NCBI GenBank assembly: GCA_002255105.1
Contig: NJEK01000010.1
Span: 1 to 18,915 of the forward strand
Length of the DNA: 18,915 nt
Source: Candidatus Wolframiiraptor sp. EX4484-121
Lineage (GTDB): Archaea; Thermoproteota; Nitrososphaeria_A; Caldarchaeales; Wolframiiraptoraceae
Direction: 5' to 3'
The translations under genes were made by a program, and so were the position numbers. Under the pieces are notes generated by a model, which was not told the DNA's origin, did no database searches, and saw nothing but the letters and a program-made list of their open reading frames with translations. Of the stretch, positions 15,253-18,915 are shown in pieces. Each line of letters starts with the position of its first letter. The stretch's first letter is position 1.

Positions 15253-15792
15253 ATGGAAGGCAAGAGTATAGAGGAGCTGATTTTATCGATAATCGTGAAC
15301 TCGGTCAAGCTCCTAGTCGCCTTGGCCATAATCTACTTCATAATCCCGATCCTAATACCGCTGGACGTAACGATATTAAAGACCGAGTTCATCTTGGTCA
15401 GAATTAGAGAAGTTCTAAATGTGTGCTCCCTCCTCTTCATAATCTACTACGGCTACTACATTCTAAGGGATCTGAAAGTGGTTTTCGATAGGGCTGTTGA
15501 CTCGCTCATCTCAAAGTTCGGGATCGCGGAGAAGAGGTCGAAGCTCAAGAGGGCTGGGATGGATCTAGTCTGGATAATAGGATTATTCCTCGCCTACGCC
15601 GCCTTGATGCAAGTTCTCAACATGTTAATATCCATTCCTTCATGGGCATCTCTCCTCGTGAGGATAGTATTCACGGCCCTGATACTCGTCCTGATCTACG
15701 ATTTCGCAAGAACCCTATACCTCGTTGGAAAAACTTGGCTTAAGAGGCTGGCCGATATGATAGCTTCGAGAATTAGGAGGGTGGCTGAGTGA
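15253..15792 (+). CDS. Uncharacterised four-helix membrane protein between two cation transporters
   Basis: 179 residues, starting at ATG 15253. I do not recognise the family. Hydrophobic stretches run at about 11-36 (ILSIIVNSVKLLVALAIIYF), 45-70, 105-125 and 132-157, joined by a charged cytoplasmic-looking loop (KFGIAEKRSKLKRAG, about 88-102) and ending in a basic tail (KRLADMIASRIRRVAE). No signal peptide cleavage site, cysteine motif or catalytic signature is seen. The stop overlaps the start of the downstream ArsB/NhaD-like transporter (TGATG), so the two are probably translated together. The overall shape resembles membrane-anchored small accessory proteins or the transmembrane part of small mechanosensitive channels, but this is only a shape comparison. 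A role as subunit or regulator of the flanking transporters is inferred from position. Confidence 0.8.
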   Translation: MEGKSIEELILSIIVNSVKLLVALAIIYFIIPILIPLDVTILKTEFILVRIREVLNVCSLLFIIYYGYYILRDLKVVFDRAVDSLISKFGIAEKRSKLKRAGMDLVWIIGLFLAYAALMQVLNMLISIPSWASLLVRIVFTALILVLIYDFARTLYLVGKTWLKRLADMIASRIRRVAE

Positions 15793-17072
15793 TGACGGTT
15801 GAGATGATCTTCGCGCTGATATTCTTGCTCATAATCTTGCTGATATTCACGGAAGCGGTTCACAGATCCTTGGCAGCGATCCTAGGAGCGTTACTGATAA
15901 CCGTCTTCGGACTACTTTACCGCGTGTTCAGATATGAGGAGATCTTGGGATTCCTAGATCTCCACGTGATCCTCTTCATTCTGGGCTTGTTTATACTGTT
16001 CGAGGTGCTTAGGGAGGTGGGCTTATTCAGATTCATAGGAATAGCCCTGATAAACTTGACGAGAAGCCCGACGGGATACATGATAATATTCTGTATCCTC
16101 TCGATGCTCTTCGCGGCCATAATAGACAATATTCCCGCGATGCTTATCATCGGCTCCCTGATAATCACGATCTCAAAGGAGCTTAAGATCGATCCAACGC
16201 CCTACATAATAGCATCCGCCATCTTCACGAACATCGGGGGGATAATGCTGTTAATAAGCTCCATTCCAAACATACTCGTTGGACATGCCTTCAACATAAC
16301 ATTTACGAGGTTTGCGGAGGTCTCCGCCCCGCTCGCCCCGATCCTAGCCCTAGTCACCCTAGCTTTTTTCGTCAAATATCTGACTCCAAAGGAGGGCCAT
16401 CCTCTCCCCTCCGAGGTTAGATATGATCCATGGACGGCGGTGAAGGATAGGAAGTCCTTCGAGCTGTCGACAATCATCTTTATAGCGACGATGGTTGCTC
16501 TTACGTTTCACGAGAAGCTTATGGTTGGGATGGAGTTCATAGTTCTGGGAAGCGCCATAGCGATAATGGTCTTAACGAAGATGGATGTCGGCGAGATCTT
16601 TAAGCGATTGGATTGGCCCACGCTCCTATTCCTCACGGGATTCTTCATAGTGGTTGGAGGATTAAATAAGGTCGGTTTATTGAAGCTCATAGCGAATAGC
16701 ATTACCTCAGCATGCCCAAACCAAATCCTCTTAGCCACGATCTTCACCTGGCTCACGGGATTCGCGTCCGCCTTCATAGACAACATCCCGCTGACGATGA
16801 CATTCATACCCGTGACGCAGGCGATCATAATGCATGCCAAGCAATTAGCTCAGCCACTTATATGGGGACTGGTCTTCGGGGCGAATCTTGGGGGGAACCT
16901 CACTCCGATAGGATCTCCGAGCAACATAGTCGCCTTGGGAATCTTGGAGAGGAGTGGATGTAAGGGATTTTTTAGGAGATTCTTCAAGATAGGGGCGATC
17001 GCAGCCCTAATACACCTAGCCTTAGCAAACCTCTACATATTCCTAAGATTCATCCTCAAGCTATGGCCTTGA
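15792..17072 (+). CDS. ArsB/NhaD-superfamily (ion transporter) permease
   Basis: 426 residues from ATG 15792; GTG at 15789 is an alternative one codon earlier, and either start overlaps the upstream stop. About 11-12 membrane segments are arranged as two inverted repeats, each with the superfamily hairpin. The first has FAAIIDNIPAMLIIG, then ASAIFTNIGGIMLLISSIPN; the second has FASAFIDNIPLTMTF and GANLGGNLTPIGSPSNIVAL. The repeated IDNIP and GG-x-x-x-IG(S)xPN motifs mark the IT superfamily that includes ArsB arsenite permeases, NhaD Na+/H+ antiporters and the mammalian P protein. No arsR, arsA or arsC gene is nearby, and the neighbour is a CPA2 antiporter, so a Na+/H+ or anion role is favoured over arsenite export. 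The substrate is not decidable from sequence reading. Confidence 0.85.
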   Translation: MTVEMIFALIFLLIILLIFTEAVHRSLAAILGALLITVFGLLYRVFRYEEILGFLDLHVILFILGLFILFEVLREVGLFRFIGIALINLTRSPTGYMIIFCILSMLFAAIIDNIPAMLIIGSLIITISKELKIDPTPYIIASAIFTNIGGIMLLISSIPNILVGHAFNITFTRFAEVSAPLAPILALVTLAFFVKYLTPKEGHPLPSEVRYDPWTAVKDRKSFELSTIIFIATMVALTFHEKLMVGMEFIVLGSAIAIMVLTKMDVGEIFKRLDWPTLLFLTGFFIVVGGLNKVGLLKLIANSITSACPNQILLATIFTWLTGFASAFIDNIPLTMTFIPVTQAIIMHAKQLAQPLIWGLVFGANLGGNLTPIGSPSNIVALGILERSGCKGFFRRFFKIGAIAALIHLALANLYIFLRFILKLWP

Positions 17073-17143
17073 GAGCCTCCATCCACAGGTCTCTATCGAT
17101 TTCGGAGCGCCCTCTAAGCCGATCGATTTAATAGGGAGTTGAT

Positions 17144-17554
17144 ATGCCTGTGATTGAGATGGCTTGGCATCACCTAATGCTCGACCTGTATGGATGTAGG
17201 CCTGAGGCTCTGGCCGATAAGGGTTTAGTGAGGAGAGTCTTCGAGGAACTCTCAAGGATCCTGAGGCTCAGGATGATAACCGAGCCCGTGATAACCTACT
17301 ACTCTGGGGAGGATAATAGCCCGAGCGGCGAAGGAATATCGGGGTTCGTGATAGTCGCTGAGAGCCATCTCTCGATCCACACAGACCTAAGAACGGGCTT
17401 CGCCTCAATAGACGTGTACTCATGTAAGGAATTCGACCCTGGAGTGGTTGAGAGGTATTTGATCGAGGTCTTCGGGGCTGAGAGGGTTGAGAGGAGGTTC
17501 TTCCTCAGGGGATTGAAGAGGAGCGAGCTGGAGTCTGAGGTGGAGCGTCGGTAA
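17144..17554 (+). CDS. SpeD-family pyruvoyl-dependent decarboxylase (AdoMet decarboxylase-like)
   Basis: 136 residues. ATG 17144 follows GGGAG at 17134-17138. The family makes decarboxylated S-adenosylmethionine for polyamine synthesis; the proenzyme cuts itself before a Ser that becomes pyruvoyl. The site is VAESHLSIHT, with cleavage between Glu73 and Ser74; His79 and Cys94 (DVYSCKEFD) follow at +5 and +20, the same spacing as Ser63, His68 and Cys83 of the Thermotoga enzyme. Processing should therefore work. The usual WPE after HT is replaced by DLR, and the usual CG by CK; WPE contributes to substrate binding. Some archaeal SpeD paralogues are arginine decarboxylases, so this could be an arginine or other amino-acid decarboxylase instead. 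The fold and pyruvoyl chemistry are secure; the substrate is not. Confidence 0.85.
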   Translation: MPVIEMAWHHLMLDLYGCRPEALADKGLVRRVFEELSRILRLRMITEPVITYYSGEDNSPSGEGISGFVIVAESHLSIHTDLRTGFASIDVYSCKEFDPGVVERYLIEVFGAERVERRFFLRGLKRSELESEVERR

Positions 17555-17556
17555 CC

Positions 17557-17565
17557 CTTTTAATC
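17557..17565 (+). promoter_or_regulatory. TATA-like element before the zinc-finger gene
   Basis: CTTTTAATC is about 30-37 bases ahead of TTG 17594 and predicts transcription from about 17587, giving a nearly leaderless transcript of the zinc-finger gene. Confidence 0.4.
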
Positions 17566-17593
17566 CTCGCCGTATAAGTCTCCATGAGAGATC

Positions 17594-17734
17594 TTGGGAA
17601 GATTTCTCGTTAAGTGTCCGATATGTGGTGAACGCTTCGAGAGCTACACGGAGTTCTGGAGGCATGTGGTCTCAAGCCATCCAGATTCCCTCAAGACGAG
17701 GTTCAGGGCCGAGATAGTCAGGGTTGAAGATTAA
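17594..17734 (+). CDS. 46-residue C2H2 zinc-finger protein
   Basis: A small gene with TTG as the only usable start: the frame is closed by TGA at 17585, and a later GTG would lose the metal ligands. The protein begins MGRFLVKCPICGERFE and has Cys8, Cys11, His24 and His29, a classic C-x2-C-x12-H-x4-H zinc finger, followed by a basic helix (SLKTRFRAEIVR). Small one-finger proteins of this form are common in Thermoproteota and may bind DNA, RNA or proteins. It lies between SpeD and the cobalamin adenosyltransferase gene, both on the same strand, with a 34-base gap to the latter, so it may be co-transcribed with that gene. The target is unknown. Confidence 0.65.
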   Translation: MGRFLVKCPICGERFESYTEFWRHVVSSHPDSLKTRFRAEIVRVED

Positions 17735-17768
17735 AGAGCGATCGACCCGTGGATTATGTGGAAGGATT

Positions 17769-18305
17769 ATGGCGAGCTATGGGAGAGGAGATCGGGGAGA
17801 GACCATCCTAAGATCTGGGCTGAGGGTCTGGAAGGATGACGAGAGATTGGAGGCGTGCGGGACCATAGATGAGCTTTCCTCGATCATAGGCGTCGCGAGA
17901 TCGATGATGGGCGAAGATGATGTCTCAAAGATCCTCCTAAAGATTCAGGGACACCTATTCCTGATAGGGGCGGAGATCTCATCCCTCAAGGACGAGGATC
18001 GTGGCTGGGAGATTGGGGAGGAGCATCTCAAGTTCCTAGAGGAGAACGTCGAGAGATATGAGTCTAGGCTTCCGAGGCTTGATGGATTCATCTATCCAGG
18101 CGGAACCGCGGCCGCCTCGATCCTCCATCTCGCCAGGGCTGTGGCCAGGAGGGCTGAGCGCAGGCTCGTCTCGCTCTCTAGGAGGTTTGAGGTGAATCCT
18201 ATCACGATGGCGTACTTGAATAGGCTGTCGACGCTCCTCTACATCCTCGCACGCCACCTAAACTATAGGGATGGGGTCGTGGAGATCGTTTGGAGAAGGT
18301 CTTAA
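17769..18305 (+). CDS. PduO-type ATP:cob(I)alamin adenosyltransferase
   Basis: 178 residues from ATG 17769, which has GGAAGG just upstream. A TTG at 17724 would add 15 residues that overlap the zinc-finger gene and have no family counterpart. The enzyme transfers the adenosyl group of ATP to cob(I)alamin to make adenosylcobalamin. Landmarks are YGRGDRGET (4-12, ATP loop), EACGTIDELSSIIG (28-41), the PGGT-x-A segment (110-115), ILHLARAVARRAERR (118-132) with the conserved Arg and Glu, and MAYLNRLSTLLYILAR (147-162). The usual RTVCRRAER has Ala in place of Cys. These proteins form trimers of five-helix bundles. No B12-dependent mutase is visible in the window, so the user enzyme (for example methylmalonyl-CoA mutase or ribonucleotide reductase) is elsewhere. 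Confidence 0.9.
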   Translation: MASYGRGDRGETILRSGLRVWKDDERLEACGTIDELSSIIGVARSMMGEDDVSKILLKIQGHLFLIGAEISSLKDEDRGWEIGEEHLKFLEENVERYESRLPRLDGFIYPGGTAAASILHLARAVARRAERRLVSLSRRFEVNPITMAYLNRLSTLLYILARHLNYRDGVVEIVWRRS

Positions 18306-18349
18306 GTAGGTTTCGAGATATTCTAGTGTGGATGAGGGCGTGATAGGAT

Positions 18350-18915
18350 TTGGCCGAGCAGGGTGAGGAGTATGAGAAGCTTATGGAGAGGGTCTTGGCC
18401 AGGTTCCCGGAGCTTAGCAGGGAGGAGGTTGAAGCCCTAGTCGAGTCGAAGCTCAGGGAGTCGAGCCTGTTGAATAGGGTTGGAGCACTACTCCTGGTCG
18501 CCGAGGAGCTTGGAGCGTTCAAGGAGTCGGGGGAGGAAGCCCGTGGCCAAAGGGCGTATACGAGGATAGGAGACCTGGTTCCGGGATTGAATGATGTCTC
18601 GGTCAGGGGGGTGATCTACGCGATAGATAGGCTGATCGAGGTGAGGGATCATAAGCTCATGAGGTTGAAGCTCGGGGATAGAAGCGGCTCCGTGAACGTG
18701 ATCCTATGGGATGAGAGGGCTGAGGAGGCCGAGAGGCTGGGCCTGGGGGTAGGAGACCTGGCCGCGATAATCCATGGATACACTAGGGAGAGGATCGAGA
18801 CCGGCGAGCCGGAGATCCACGTGGGCAGGAATGGGATGTTGATGAGGCTTGAGCCCGAGCCCGGGGCGCCTAAGCCTGAGAGCTACTTCATGGATCTTGG
18901 AGCTGCCTTGGAGAG
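18350..18915 (+). CDS. Archaeal RPA-like single-stranded DNA-binding protein, N-terminal part (3' end outside window)
   Basis: 188 codons are visible, with no stop before the window ends. TTG 18350 is the first possible start after an in-frame TAG at 18344; the first ATG is eleven codons later. Residues 1-65 are helical and acidic (EEYEKLMERVLARFPELSREE, shortened form of the N-terminal region of euryarchaeal and thermoproteotal RPA). An OB fold follows: VSVRGVIYAIDRLIEV, RLKLGDRSGSVNVILWDE, GLGVGDLAAIIHGYTRE and EIHVGRNGMLMRL, the classic strand order in which G-D-x-S/TG-x-(I/V)-x-(V)-x-LW-D-E marks single-stranded DNA-binding RPA modules. It would protect single-stranded DNA in replication and repair. 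Further OB folds and a zinc finger may lie beyond the edge. Confidence 0.8.
   Translation, partial: MAEQGEEYEKLMERVLARFPELSREEVEALVESKLRESSLLNRVGALLLVAEELGAFKESGEEARGQRAYTRIGDLVPGLNDVSVRGVIYAIDRLIEVRDHKLMRLKLGDRSGSVNVILWDERAEEAERLGLGVGDLAAIIHGYTRERIETGEPEIHVGRNGMLMRLEPEPGAPKPESYFMDLGAALE

Noticed and set aside
17124..17133. TATA-like CGATTTAATA before SpeD
   Set aside because: It ends about ten bases before the start codon, too close for a TATA box, and runs directly into the ribosome-binding site.
17724..17768. Longer start for the cobalamin adenosyltransferase
   Set aside because: It would overlap the zinc-finger gene and add residues not found in the family, while ATG 17769 has a good ribosome-binding site.
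1..18915. CRISPR array, insertion sequence or transposase
   Set aside because: No regularly spaced repeats beyond the two-copy 51-bp duplication, and no transposase or terminal inverted repeats were seen.

Overview
The window comes from an archaeal chromosome, probably a thermophilic member of the Thermoproteota/TACK group. The evidence is a bifunctional fructose-bisphosphate aldolase/phosphatase, the ribosome-recycling ABC protein ABCE1 with two N-terminal Fe-S clusters, an archaeal RPA-like OB-fold protein, TATA boxes about 25-30 nt ahead of several starts, short leaders, frequent TTG and GTG starts, and strong AGG/AGA (Arg) and ATA (Ile) codon use. The precise lineage cannot be fixed from this window.

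Bases 1-4883 hold the distal end of a tailed-virus (Caudoviricetes-like) structural operon on the + strand, most simply a provirus. In order it encodes the C-terminal part of a tape measure protein, a baseplate hub-like protein, a lectin-like beta-sandwich protein, a second beta-sandwich protein, and a free-standing coiled-coil protein ending in a peptidase S74-type intramolecular chaperone domain. All four junctions are 1- or 4-base stop/start overlaps, so translation is probably coupled. One junction has been duplicated as an exact 51-bp repeat with a 54-bp period, which gives the downstream gene two start sites.

Bases 4884-5049 form the boundary with host genes and contain a hairpin. Host genes follow. 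The membrane protease HtpX (-) is divergent from the FBP aldolase/phosphatase (+). A short minus-strand ORF ends in a histone-fold-like motif, and next to it is a phosphohexomutase (+); together with the FBP enzyme this makes a gluconeogenesis/sugar-phosphate area. A LarA-like nickel-pincer racemase homologue (-) is divergent from ABCE1 (+), which is followed by a V4R-domain protein (+) and a HAD phosphatase (-).

From 13946 to 17072 there is an ion-transport cluster: a CPA2/NapA-like antiporter with a DD motif, an unrecognised four-helix membrane protein, and an ArsB/NhaD-superfamily transporter. The right end carries a SpeD-family pyruvoyl decarboxylase, a 46-residue C2H2 zinc-finger protein, a PduO-type cobalamin adenosyltransferase, and the start of an RPA-like OB-fold protein that runs off the window.

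The points most worth a second look are the stand-alone S74 chaperone in an archaeal virus context, the duplicated stop/RBS/start junction, the truncated histone-like ORF, the atypical SpeD substrate loop and the uncharacterised membrane protein between two cation transporters. No tRNA, rRNA, CRISPR array or insertion sequence was found.
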